A stretch of DNA of 64,000 bases from contig NC_134702.1 of the NCBI RefSeq assembly GCF_043290135.1, forward strand, positions 75,380,417 to 75,444,416. Reading direction: 5' to 3'. The notes under the pieces are model-generated. The model saw nothing but the letters and a program-made list of their open reading frames with translations, searched no databases and was not told where the DNA came from. This DNA is from Rhipicephalus microplus (taxonomy: Eukaryota > Arthropoda > Arachnida > Ixodida > Ixodidae). Shown here in pieces: positions 45,006 through 56,026 of this stretch. The translations under genes and the position numbers were made by a program. Each line of letters opens with the position of its first letter. Position 1 is the stretch's first letter.

Positions 45006-45345
45006 AGGCAATCAGTTTCAAAAACAGCAACAGGAAGGAACGTTTACTATAGCACGTTGTCGTTTGTACAGAGCCGGCCAGCACGATGACGTCGGCTGGG
45101 GCAAAATTCTCCAAACATAGGGCCGGCACGGCCTTAAATAACGTTTTTGGTCCCTTCTCTGAGACCGATTCCCGGTGCTCGTCCGAGGAGATGGAGCCAT
45201 ACCAGGAACTGCAAGGTGGCTCAGTTGAGGAAGTGACGTTTTTTACGGAACTGCTCGGTGCCGCCTTCTGCGTGGAAGGTGGCGCTGGGATGGGGGAGAC
45301 AGTTCGCCGGAACAGCTCTCAATCTCGTGCTCGTGAGAAGAAGCG
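45006..45345 (-). repeat. Probable gypsy-2 3' LTR
   Basis: In minus orientation, after the pol stop, there is GC-rich sequence with a TATA-like GTTATTTAAGGCCGTGCCGG and a downstream TAGTAAACGTTCCTT. This is consistent with an LTR promoter and poly-A region. No second copy lies in the window, so the limits are guesses. Confidence 0.4.
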
Positions 45346-45359
45346 CTCCCGAACGATGA

Positions 45360-48160
45360 TCATGCCTGAGGCATAACAGCACCCCCGCCACCAGACAATG
45401 CATCCGGAATTTTGAGCCGTCTAGCGCTGCTTAGAAGGAGGGATGCTGGTTCACCGTGGAGAATTTTGACTGTTCTGCCCTCTTCGTCCATGGTGACTTT
45501 CAGAGCCCTGCAGGGATCACTGGAACGACAGAGTCGAGCACAATGTCAAACCACTCTGATGGAAGCAAGCACTCTCTGAACGTCCCTCATAGCGCCAGAC
45601 CAAGGCAGCAAAAGTATCTATTGACTCTCTACTACATGTATGTTTTAGCACGAGACACGTATATGTTGAAGAGTTCAAAACCTTGGCCCCCACGAATGCT
45701 GTGATTACACTGTGCAGTCCCAATGCCAAGTAGAAATATGTGTGCACTAATTGCAGGAAACTATCCTCAATGCCATACGAGTAGTTCGAAACCCACTGAG
45801 GCAGCCAAAGAAACCAATTCTCTCCATTTTTTTGGGGGGGGAACAATTTTACCAGAATGGTAGAGGCTGTCCTTCCTGCTAAGATATCAGTTAGAGTACA
45901 CTTCAAAACAAAATACATCTGTCAGTGCAACGCGAAATTGTTGATATAGTTTAAAGTAAAACGCAAAGGAGAGACACTAAATGTGTCTCTTCTTTGCCAC
46001 CAGAAGGATGCGCCTCAACTTCTCTGAGGGAGTTGGGCTGCACTTCAATAAACTCTGCTGAGGCCATCTGCATTTGTGTGCAGCTTCTATTTTTATAACG
46101 CCCACTAAAGTTATGGTGCTGAAGCGTCAAGCTGCACCCCTTTAAACAACCGTTTTTAGAGGACATGTTGTGCAACCAAGGGGCAGTAATCAGTTTCTAC
46201 TATGAAGCTCTACCCTGATACGTAACATGCTAGCTCACTAATTGCCCAAACAAGCCAGCGCACTCTTTTTCTGGAGTGCTGTAAGTTTTCTTTCTGACAC
46301 TGAGCTTTCTGCTGAGATGCAAAAGTGGCCGCTCATGCTTTTGGCGTTCCTTTAACCCAAAACTGCTCCTAGGCCGCGGTCATTGGCATCATACCGAATA
46401 ATAAAACTCTGGCGCCAATAATAAAGTCTGGTGCCGCTAGCACGAGTTGTTCTGCGAGAGCGATCTTCAGTCTCTTGAAAGCATTGTCTTTTCTTGTGTC
46501 CCACGAAATGACGGTAAGCTCCGATTTGTATAGCGAATCCGCCAGAGGACAAGCGAGGTTTGAGTAACTCTTGACGCAGTGTTGATAATACCCCACCACT
46601 CCCCAAAACGCCCTCAATTCCGACTTTGTGGTAGGACGACGATACACAACGGCCGCAACTTTCAGCTCAGACGGGCTACGCTGGCCACGACTCACGACGT
46701 GGCCGAGATAGTTTACGCTTGCGCACTCTAAGTAGCATTTCTGCGCTCTCGCGGTGAGGCCTGCACCACGTAGTCAAGCCAGAATGGTCCTCAAGTGAGT
46801 CACATGCTCGGCTCACGTATCAGAAAAGATCACCACATCATTGAGATACGGCAGAACGAAATCTTCTAAACCCCGCAACACCCGATCCATGAAGCTTGAG
46901 AAGCAGTAGGGAGCATTTCTAAGCAGAAAGCAAGCACTAAAGGGTGAAAGGTTCCCAATGGGAAAAAGAATGAGGCATAAAGAGAGGTTCGCTCCGTCAA
47001 CGGGTCTTGCCAGTATCCCCGTACCAGATCTAAGGTGGAGATGTAAGTGGGTTTTGCTACGGTTTCTACTCTCTCCTCGATATTAGAAATTGGATACGTC
47101 TAATCCAACGTTTTCTTATTTAGCCGGTGGTAGTCCACGCATGGTCTAGGGTCTTTTCCCGGCACCTTGACTAATACGAGTGGGGAGGTGTAATCGCTTT
47201 CACCTGAAACGATGACACCCAAGTCACGCATGCGGCGGATCTCAGCTTCTATAATCTCCCTTTGCCTCGGCGATACGCGGTAAGCTTTCCTCGAGATCGG
47301 TTCTTCCCTTTATAACTGAATATCATGCTCTACCAGAGAAGTTCTCCCTGGTTTGTCACAAAACACGTCCGCGTAGTCTCTAACTACTTTTGTCAGATCA
47401 TCACGTTGACTTTCCGTGAGACTTTGTTCTTCGGCAATAAGCTGTACGAGCCTGCTAGCTGGCGCGTCACTTTCACGTGGAAAACTCGAGAGGTTGGTCT
47501 CCTGGAGCGCCCTGTTTTCACCCACCTCAGCAGGCTCGTTGCGTTGGGCCGCCAATACCGTATTCGGAGCCATACTGCCTTCGATTTCCTGTGATGCCCT
47601 AGCCACCTCTTGACCCGAGTCTTCCTGGGGAGTGGTCCCACGCTCGACCGCCTCCTCGTTCGAAACCGAGATCTCAAGTCGTCTTCTCGCGAGAGCACGG
47701 GACCGCAATCGCGTTAGTACTATGCACGCGAGGGGAGATGAAAATGACTGGCCATTTTCTTTAGGCAGTGGCTCTGATTTGTTAGAAATAAAAAAAAAAC
47801 ATACAGAAAATCCTTGGGTAAATTGTGGCTCACGGCCGCCTCAGTGCGCAGTTTTCCAAAAGTTCCCTCTAGAACAACAGCAGCAATTGGCAAACAGACA
47901 CTTTGCTCTTCTGCAACCTGTCTGATCCAGGCGCATTCACCAGTAGAGTCACCAGGGTGACGCAAGATGGGGGTGCTATGTCCATCGTCGCAGCTGAATC
48001 GCGGAGTGCCCGGCATTTTTTTCCATTGACCACAATTTCGAGCATGTAAGGCTCGAGTAACTTCAAGTTTTCGTCCGACTCGCGAATGCCAGCGAAAGCA
48101 AATTTTGCTTACAGCTTGAGGAGATATGACCCTCTTTTTTACAACTGTAGCATACAATTG
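45360..48160 (-). pseudogene. gypsy-2: decayed gag zinc knuckle, protease, RT and pol C-terminus
   Basis: From right to left: a CCHC knuckle CYSCKKEGHISSSC (48111-48152); a protease-like stretch with RALRDSAATMD in place of the usual DTG/DSG motif (about 48000); a long acidic linker with ESQRDDLTKVVRDYADVFCD (about 47330-47400); fragments of RT (PCVDYHRLNKKT, PISNIEERVETV); and a connection ELRAFWGVVGYYQHCVKSYS (about 46600). A pol C-terminus (EEGRTVKILHGEPASLLLSS, IPDALSGGGG) ends at a stop at 45360-45362. Many stops and shifts are present, and most of RNase H and integrase (45500-46350) is unrecognisable. It is a different and older lineage than gypsy-1. Confidence 0.75.
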
Positions 48161-48745
48161 GTACTATCGATTCAAAAGCTCGAGTGGTATAGATGCGTTC
48201 CCTCGCACTTGCTCACGACTCAGGTGCCTCTCCTGGCTTTCTCCTTTCCCTCTCAATGTTGGTCGCTCCCACTGAATTCGTCACGCGGTGGAGCCATTTT
48301 TTGTGCTGTATTTTGAGCAGCAAGCCGCCTTTAGGAGTACTTCTCTATGCTATCCTCACGATCCAATCGAAAATTTCTTCGCGTATAATACTCAATGGCT
48401 AGCTCAGCAGCTTTGTCAATGTTTGTTCGTCAATATTTTGCTTTGTCAACATTTCGGAGAGGAATTTCAGCCGAGAGTTTTTTTAGTTGGCTCGGCGACG
48501 GGATGAATGCTCAAGCGGTCGTCATATTTGTGCCCGCCGGAACAGGTCTCGCCAAAGTCTTTTGCTACGATAATCTTCATTAGGAAGAAGTTCGTTTTAA
48601 TGAAAATAGCCAGACACACTTCAAAGATCTGATAGGCAATGTTAAAACATATTACAGTGCGACTCTTAATTCGCACGTGTGCTAAGATATACTCAAGCCA
48701 AAGAATAACATTTCTACTTAACCTTCGCACGTTTTGCTAACTTCT

Positions 48746-48747
<2 letters not shown>
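48161..48747. other. No gene seen; may include decayed gypsy-2 gag
   Basis: The gag of gypsy-2 would be expected here in minus orientation, but only scattered similarity is apparent. No independent gene. Confidence 0.35.
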
Positions 48748-48799
<52 letters not shown>

Positions 48800-49058
48800 A
48801 CACACGCACACGCACGCGCACGCACGCACGCACACGCACACACACGCGCGCACGCACGCGCACACACACGCGCACGCACGCGCACGCACGCGCGCACACG
48901 CGGGCACACACGCGCACGCACGCGCACGCACGCACGCGCACGCACGCACACGCACGCACGCGCACGCACGCGCACGCACGCACGCGCACGCACACGCACG
49001 CACACGCACGCACGCACACGCACACGCACGCACACGCACACACAGGCGCGCACGCGTG
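48748..49058. repeat. Alternating purine-pyrimidine tract, (CA)n then CACGCACGCG mosaic
   Basis: About 310 bp of strictly alternating purine and pyrimidine, broken only near 48901 (CGGGC) and 49044 (AGGC). It begins as (CA)n and becomes a CA/CG mosaic. All the AHTHT and CVRVRA open frames across it are repeat translations. Confidence 0.9.
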
Positions 49059-49169
49059 ACAGATTATTTGGTTTATATTCCAAATTCGGCTTGTATGTGA
49101 GTGTCCGCTTTATTTACACATATGTTTATTATGTCCTAACATCTAAGGCATTCCGAAATGTTGTCCAGT

Positions 49170-50125
49170 GACGAAGAGAGAGAGAGAGAGATAAAGATGC
49201 AAGGAAAGGCAGGGAGGTTAACCATACGCACATCCCGTTTACTACCCTGCACTGGGGAAGGGATAAAGGGGAGAAAAGAGGTTGCAGAAAGATGAGAAGG
49301 TACACACAATCACGAGCACACTCGGGGAGCACACACAGTCTACAGGCGGTCGCTCAGGTTTGTTGACTTGAGGTAAAGTAGCAGTGCTTTTGTTGCTTTC
49401 TGCGCAACTGAGGCAGATGCCCAAGGTCCTAGTATCTTCTGCACACAAAATGGTCCGGGGTCAAGTCGATTAAAAACCATCCGGGGCTGGCATCGCTGTG
49501 TGTCGTAGCAAGCGCAACTGCACAGGACGTGTTCGATGGTCTCTTCAGCTCCGCAGTAGTCGCATGTAGGAGTGTCTGCCATACCAATGCAAAAGGTGTA
49601 CACCTTTGTAAATGAAACACCCAACCAAAGGCGGCATAACAGTGTCGCATCGGAGCGGGAAAGTTGTGATGGTAGCTTTATCTTAAGCGAAGGATCCAGT
49701 TCATAAAATTGACACCTTTAAAAGCTGGTAGACGACCAGAACGTGCATGTGAGATCTCGAGCCAGCAGGTAAAGTTGTCTTGCTGCATCATTCCTTGATA
49801 GAGGAATCGGGACTACACGGGTTTCTTCATGGGCTGAGCGGGCTGCATCATCAGCTAAATGATTTCTTGTAATACCGATATGTCCAGGCAGCCATTGATA
49901 TATAATATTATGCCCTCGTGCTAGAGCTTCATGATGGCAATGTCTTATTTCTTGTACCAGTTGGTCATGACTCCTCCTACGCATGGCAGACTGCAAACTC
50001 TGAAGCGCTGCCTTCGAATCACAGAATATGACCCATTTTCTTGGACGTTCTTGAACGAGATATTGTAAAGCAGCCCTTATAGCAGCAAGCTCTGATGCCG
50101 TAGATGTAGTCATATGCGACAACTT
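49170..50125 (-). pseudogene. I-type LINE, 3' half (RNase H C-terminal part, zinc motif, 3' UTR), split by CR1-b
   Basis: Minus reading from the break: LSHMTTSTASELAAIRAALQ, VIFCDSKAALQSLQSAM, IYQWLPGHIGITRNHLADDA (RNase H active-site strands). Then comes a C-terminal domain with CDYCGAEETIEHVLCSC, followed by a 3' UTR (to about 49170) ending in GATAAAG...CTCTCTC-type sequence. Frameshifts and stops are present. The domain is incomplete at its start: the missing strands are at 59346-60018. The two parts join in frame if the 9.2-kb CR1-b insertion and one AACTT duplicate are ignored. Confidence 0.85.
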
Positions 50126-50448
50126 AAACTGGGCACGGCGGCTGTATCAGCATGCGGACCGTCTGTAATCCGTTCCTGTTTATTGTACAGATTATCAGCC
50201 TACTACCGCCAGTTTGTGCCGGGTGTTCAGGAAGCTGCGGAACGAGGCTTGCTGCGCATGACTGCGATTCTTCTGTTTGGCATGCGCCTGAACTGCGAGC
50301 ATCGTCGCCCTGGGAGAACCTGAGTTGTCACTCGTCGACAGCATGCGCCATGGATCACTGGCAGACGGCAGCACGAGCACCACTCGGCGCGGCTATTAGT
50401 TCGCGCCCGGCGGTCATCTCGACCATTGGGCACGGCGGCTGTACCAGC
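50126..50448 (+). promoter_or_regulatory. CR1-b 5' tandem unit (A-B-A)
   Basis: Unit A (GGGCACGGCGGCTGTA...TTATTGTACAG) starts at 50131 and again at 50428, 297 bp apart, the same spacing as in CR1-a. The A units of CR1-a and CR1-b are alignable (shared ..GTAATCC.TTC.....ACAG/TCAG ending). B (about 50194-50427) is GC-rich and unlike the CR1-a B unit. Confidence 0.65.
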
Positions 50449-51224
50449 ATGCGGACCATCTGTAATCCGTTCCTGTTTATTGTACAGGTAAGAAAGCAGT
50501 ATGGAAAATGTGTTCGCTCTGATGATCCCTTTTTCTGGTGCTGCCGTGCCCATGGCTCAGTTGTTTGTTGTGCCGCGCTGAAACTGTACTGAGGAAGTCA
50601 TTGTTACTGTGTGGCGATATTTAGATGAACCCAGGCCCGGGTCTGGAGCAGATTGCCAAAATGTTAGCAGACATAGCAACTGATGTTAAAGACATCAAAG
50701 AAAAGCGACTATCAGATATTGAGAAGAAGCTTGATGCCCTATCTGGGCTTGAAGGGAAGGTAAATGCCTGTCAGGAGCAGCTGTCTTCGTTGGCAAAAAC
50801 AATAAGTGTTCTAGAAACTAAAATTGATCAACTGGAAAACCATAGTCGCCGGTCAAATCTAATCGTTCATGGTCTTCACGAGGGAGCAAATGAAAACAAC
50901 GAAACGCTTGAAAGTGCCGTCAACACAGGCATTCTTAAAGATATCATGAAACTTGAACCTATAGGTATCGCGCGTATTCATCGTATAGGTAGACCTGAAA
51001 CTGGCAAAGTTAGGCCAGTCATTTTCAAATTGCTTGATGGGCGAGACAAAGCTAGAATACTTAAAAACGGGTCCAAACTTAAAAATGCCACGCTAGCTAT
51101 CGGGGAAGACTTTTCTCCGAAGATACGAGATATTAGAAGAAAGCTTTGGGCAAGTGCAAAAGCTAACCGAGATAACAATGAGAAAGTAAATTTAGCATTT
51201 GATACACTGTATATCGACGACTAG
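50449..51224 (+). pseudogene. CR1-b ORF1, with frameshift and stop at the 2A-like motif
   Basis: It starts in the second A unit (MRTICNPFLFIVQV). A frameshift occurs between about 50500 and 50600. The motif at 50613-50639 reads GDI-stop-MNPGP, that is, a 2A-like motif with TAG at the Glu position. From 50625 a 199-codon frame carries the coiled coil, the RNA-binding-like region (NLIVHGLHEGANENNETLES, IARIHRIGRPETGK, AIGEDFSPKIRDIRRKLW) and ends at a stop at 51222-51224. The reading AYVWDSYKGERI continues beyond, so this stop is probably also secondary. Confidence 0.8.
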
Positions 51225-51399
51225 GCGTATGTCTGGGACAGTTATAAAGGCGAAAGAATTCCGGTAAAAAAAACGACGGAAGCAAAACCCGCCCGAGGAC
51301 CAGACGGTATGCCCAATCACTGAGTCACACGTAGGAAAACAACTCGCATTTTCTTCAAAAAAAAAAATTCAACGAAAAGTAAATTTTTCGTTACCGGTC

Positions 51400-51997
51400 A
51401 GCAGGGCGTTAAACAAAAATGCCTTCGCTTGGTTAACATAAATGCCCGAAGCGTCAATAACAAAACTGAACTAATGGAAATCGCCTTACTTCAACACGAT
51501 CCACATGTAACAGTTGTGACTGAGACATGGTTGCTCCCCGAAATAGCTGGTGATGATGTATTTCCGCCCTCGTATAAGGTGTTTAGGAAAGACAGAACTA
51601 CAAGGGGAGGTGGAATAGCCATACTTGTGAAAGAAACACTGCAGGCCTCATTAATTGGTTACATTGACGACTTAGAAGTAATGTGTATGCATTAAGCTGT
51701 CTTGTTGGCGCCACATTTTCATCTTGTATGCACTTTACAGACCCCCAGAGGCTGCGTTTGAATCCATGAAAAAGTTAGCTGAACATATGTCTCAATTTTG
51801 CAACAACAAAATTTTGTTAGCAGGTGATTTTAACCTACCTTCTGTTGACTGGGAACGTTATACGACGGGACCATTGTAGAAAAAAGAGACTGAGATTGTG
51901 TTTAACATCATGCTAACCCATAACTTGATGCAAGTTGTGAGGGAGCCAACTCGTGTGCATGGATCCTCTAGTTCGATTTTGGATTTAGTATTTATAA
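51400..51997 (+). pseudogene. CR1-b ORF2 part 1: endonuclease, broken off by CR1-c
   Basis: VNINARSVNNKTELMEIALL, VVTETWLLPEI, VFRKDRTTRGGGIAILVKET, then after a frameshift (about 51690) AGDFNLPSVDWERY and SSSSILDLVFI. A TAG after GPL (about 51879) is one further lesion. The endonuclease stops abruptly at 51997 in the middle of a conserved strand and resumes at 56904. Confidence 0.85.
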
Positions 51998-52194
51998 TTT
52001 AACATACCTTACAGGCTCTGGTTAGAGCATAGGGTAAGGGGGGCTTACAGAAAAAAAGAAAGAAAAATGAGAACGTATACAGTTCAAATATACAAATAAA
52101 TGCAACATAACAGCGACACTATTCACAGTAATAGAACAATGAAAATATAGTCACCAAGTATATGCACCTCCATACAAATGTCTATGAAATGATG
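51998..52194 (-). other. CR1-c 3' UTR and terminal hairpin
   Basis: At the element's 3' end (minus orientation) a two-part stem can form: CCTTAC...GCTCT-AACC-AGAGC...GTAAGG (52007-52039), 10 bases from the junction. Upstream is an A-rich UTR. The terminal stem parallels those in CR1-a and CR1-b. Confidence 0.65.
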
Positions 52195-54990
52195 CTAGTT
52201 GTAGTGAGAGAGTAGTTTCTCGCGGAACGCGTTGTTGTTAGTGACTGAAACTATCTCGTCGGGAAGATCATTCCACAGTGAGATTGCCTTTGGCAAAGCA
52301 GATAAGTTGAACGCGCGTGTTCTGCCAAAAATACGCTTAAAGCTGCGCTGATTTCGCATGCGTGCAGACATGCGATCCGGTGTGTGTAGAGGGAAAGCGC
52401 ATTGATTTCTGCTATTAATGTACTTGTGAAACAACACAAAGAGGGCTATCTTGCGGCGGATATCCAATGGTTCTAAACCGATATCGTGTTTAATTTGAGA
52501 TACACTGCTGCGACATTGGTAGTTCTGAGTGATGAAGCGGGCTGCTCTGTTTTGAATGGCTTCGATCATCTGTATTAAATAGTTTTGGTAAGGTGACCAA
52601 ACTGGTGAGGCATATTCTAAATGTGGTCGTACGAATGTTAAATAGGCTATTTTGCGGACGCTCGATGTGGAGCAATGGATATTTCGACGTAAATAACCTA
52701 GTGTTTTGGATGCCTTGGAACAAATGGAAGTTATGTGGGAAGACCATGAAAGTTTAGAGTCAATAATAACCCCTAGATATCTGTATGATGAGGTTCGAGA
52801 TAGTTCACTGTTTTTAATTTTGTATGAAAAAGTGGAAATCAAGGTTTTTCGGGAAACCGACATTATTTTACATTTTGAAGTGTTCAAGCTCATTAACTAC
52901 TTATTACACCAACTGCAAACGAGGTCTAGGTCACCTTGAAGGGCCTGATGATCAGAGGGAGATGTTATGGTTCGATAAATGACACAGTCGTCTGCAAACA
53001 GGCGTATACGGGATGAAATGTTAATCGGCAGATCGTTGATGAAGATAAAAAGAGTAGAGGACCAAGGACGCTACCCTGCGGCACTCCTGAAGTGACTTCT
53101 GCGATATCTGAATGAGAATCATTTGCAAATGTGAGCTGTTCACGAAATGAAAGAAAATTTCGAAGCCATGATAGCGTTAAGCAGTCCAATTTAAGAGAAT
53201 ACAGTTTGGAAATCAGACGACAATGGGCGACACGGTCAAAGGCCTTCGAAAAATCGAGGAAAGCGCAATCTGTCTGTGTGTTCATGTCTAAGCTAGTCTG
53301 TAGATCTGTCGTGAATTCAAGTAGTTGTGTATCGCAAGAGAAACCTTTCCTAAAGCCATGTTGGGTGGAACTAAAAAAATTGTTTGATTCAAGATGACTG
53401 TAAATGTGAGAAGCAATGATATGTTCAAATAATTTACAGCTGATAGAGGTTAACGAGATAGGACAATAATTTTCAACCTGATCTTTATATCCTGCTTTAA
53501 ATATGGGAATAACTTTTGCGACTTTCCAGTCCCTAGGAAGCTGACCGGTACACAAAGACTGTCTGAAAATGTGAAATAATATTTGAGAGGACATGGGATT
53601 GGTATTTTTAGTATCTTTGAATTGATATTATCTAGACCACTAAAAGTAGAAACTTTGAGGTTGCTGATTAGTTTAGTGATGCCCTCAATGTTAATATCTA
53701 TGGGTGCCATGAAAGGGTAATCAAGTTCCGGAAACTCAGGAATGCTAGAATGATCTTCCCGTGTGAAAACAGAAGAAAAAAATGTGTTAAATGCAATCGC
53801 ACACTGGTCTCTTAGAAGAGGTAATTGATTTTTGCCTTTCAAAGTAATATCTGTCACAGCAGAAGCAGGTGATAATTGTTACCAAAACTTTCTGGGATTG
53901 CATTTTAATAATGATGGTAGGTCATGTATAAAATACTTGTGTTTAGCAGTGAATAACGCCGAAGTATAACTTTTAAGACATTCCTTATATGAATTCCAAG
54001 CAGAGGCACTGCAAGCGTGCATCGCGGTCCTATACAGCCTTTTTTTTCGATTTCTCAAAGTTCGCAAATATTTGTTAAACCATGGGTTTCTTTTGTCATT
54101 AGATATGGCAATTTCAGGGACGTATTTGTCGACTAATAAGGTAATCTCCTCTCTAAACAATGAGCAATTATCATCGACGGTACGACTTGAAAATGAGGGC
54201 AAGAATGTGCTGTGATAGAATTCTTCCAAGTCAGAATTCATACAACTATAATTGGCCTTACTGTAGTCTCTAATCACTTTTGTAGTTTTACCCGCAACTT
54301 TGAGAGGAATGTTTATTGATAATTGAATGAGCTTATGGTCACTAAACCCTTCAAAGCAAGAGATTTCACCTACATTGTCAGGATCTGAGGTAAGTAATAA
54401 ATTCAAAATAATATTGCGCCGTGTTGGCTGGTTGATTATTTGAGCGAAATTAAAATCAAGGGCAAAATTCACAAAGTCAAGAGACATTTTTGAGGTGGGT
54501 GAACAATTGATCCAATCAATTTGTGGTAAATTGAAGTCACCAAACAGATAGACATTATTAGTGCGGCATTTCTCAATAGCTAATGTGGTGCTGCTGCGAA
54601 GTTGATCTATAAATGATGGTTCAGAATCGGGAGGACGGTAACATACGTCTACTAGTATTTTAGTGGCACAAATCGTGCACGTGACCCAGACAATTTCTAA
54701 GTTTGAGTTTGTATCGATGACAAAAGTAGGTATAGATTTTTTTATAACAATAAGGACACCTCCCCCACGTTTGCTTTGACGATCACGTCGGAAGACGTTA
54801 TAATCGGCATTATCGTGAAGAATTTCACTGTCATCAACGTCCTGAGTAAGCCACGTTTCCGTGAGCAGGAGGACATCAGTTAGGCTATCTTCTAAGAATG
54901 AACAATTGAGATCACGCTTGTGCAGTAAACTGCGAATGTTAGTAAAGGAAACACATACAGCTGGTGCAGATTTACTCCGAATTTCTCTAG
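52195..54990 (-). pseudogene. CR1-c ORF2: endonuclease and reverse transcriptase, several lesions
   Basis: Minus reading: VSFTNIRSLLHKRDL, LLLTETWLTQDV, RRDRQSKRGGGVLIVI, CYRPPDSEPSF, FGDFNLPQIDW, GFSDHKLIQLSI (endonuclease). The RT follows: CPISLTSISCKLFEH, QTDCAFLDFSKAFDRV, GVPQGSVLGPLLFL, FADD intact (about 52990-53005), and YRYLGVIIDSKLSW. The C-terminus LWNDLPDEIVSV ends at 52195. Lesions: a stop after RKFW (about 53878), frameshifts near 53600 and 53040, and a stop near 52893. Confidence 0.88.
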
Positions 54991-55015
54991 AGATATGCGC
55001 ACGCCTATGCCTCAG

Positions 55016-56026
55016 CTATCTAGCAGACAGCTTGACTGCGTGAGTAGCACTATCATATATGTACGTTTTATCGCCCATGCGCAGACGATCAACGACGAGC
55101 TTGTAGGGCTTAATTTTACTTTTGGCAAATTCGGTTAGCTTTCTTCTGGCTTGTAGCGTGGGCAAAGAGAAATCTTCGCTTACTGAAAGTGTCGATCCCT
55201 TTAGTTTATGAGCTGAAGTAAGAACGCTCTGCTTATCTTTAAAAAAAGCAAATTTTGCTATTATAGGCCGGTATTTGCCAACAGCAAAGCGACCAAGTCT
55301 GTGAACTCGTTCAAATTGCGCGGCACTTGTATTCTTCTGTAGTTTCTCCGAGCAAAATTTAATCACCTTCTGCTCAGATGCATTCCAGTCCTCGTTTTCA
55401 TCATCTTCTATTCCTAAAAATAGCAAGTTACAGCGCCTGAGTTTGTTTTCCGTGTCATCACATCGGGATGCGATTTCCACGAGTTTCTTAGAGATGGAGG
55501 ACATAGCGGAACTCGAAGTGGAATCTGTGGCATATGAGGAGTGTAGACTACCTTCCAGCTTCGACACCCTCTCTGAAAGAAGCTTTACCTCAGCGTTCGT
55601 GTTTATATGGCCTTGTTTTATGCCCCTGACCTTCTCAAGTAAAGCAGTTTGAGTAGCTTCAATTCGACGCACTGTTTCGAGTACCGCACTATCCGATTTG
55701 GGCTCAAATGTAGGAGAACTGATATTACCTTCGAGTACTGACACTCTCTCCGATATGCTTTTCAAATCAGCTTCTATGCGCTGCACAGTCGACAAAACAC
55801 TACTCAACATATTTTCCATTTTGGCTCCAAGCCCGGGATTTACCTCGACGTCACCCGACAACACAAGCAACAACCCTAAGTACGCTGAGTGCACATTTGA
55901 CAGGCAAGATAACACTCGTTTCATAGCACTGCAAAGTTCAGGTGTGCACGACAACGCAACAAGACAGTACTCATTGCTTTTGCAACATGAAGCATTTGCG
56001 AAATAGCTAACCTGGAAAAGCAGCAT
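55016..56026 (-). CDS. CR1-c ORF1, intact (2A-like motif, coiled coil, RNA-binding-like domain)
   Basis: The start at 56026 (MLLFQVSYFANASCC) lies at the end of the last A unit, and the frame is open for 336 residues to TAG at 55016-55018. Residues 1-57 are cysteine- and hydrophobic-rich. GDVEVNPGL (55829-55855, residues 58-66) is a 2A-like motif in which the final Pro is Leu. A coiled coil covers about 70-190. A region homologous to that in CR1-a follows (RRCNLLFLGIEDDENED, FERVHRLGRFAVGK, VSEDFSLPTLQARRKLTEFA). The frame is also open through the upstream monomers to 56287, so a longer product is formally possible. Confidence 0.88.
   Translation of the reverse strand: MLLFQVSYFANASCCKSNEYCLVALSCTPELCSAMKRVLSCLSNVHSAYLGLLLVLSGDVEVNPGLGAKMENMLSSVLSTVQRIEADLKSISERVSVLEGNISSPTFEPKSDSAVLETVRRIEATQTALLEKVRGIKQGHINTNAEVKLLSERVSKLEGSLHSSYATDSTSSSAMSSISKKLVEIASRCDDTENKLRRCNLLFLGIEDDENEDWNASEQKVIKFCSEKLQKNTSAAQFERVHRLGRFAVGKYRPIIAKFAFFKDKQSVLTSAHKLKGSTLSVSEDFSLPTLQARRKLTEFAKSKIKPYKLVVDRLRMGDKTYIYDSATHAVKLSAR

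Noticed and set aside
45517..45918. 133-codon minus-strand frame
   Set aside because: Lies in the decayed gypsy-2 interval and does not resemble a known domain; treated as chance or eroded pol.
48718..49171. Open frames of AHTHT, CVRVRA type, and similar ones at 13342-13581 and 15433-15832
   Set aside because: Dinucleotide repeats are stop-free in several frames; no coding signal.
50185..50200. A genuine spliced exon boundary at TGTACAG in the CR1-b A unit
   Set aside because: The following sequence differs between the two copies, so splicing cannot be concluded from sequence alone; kept only as a remark under the monomer finding.
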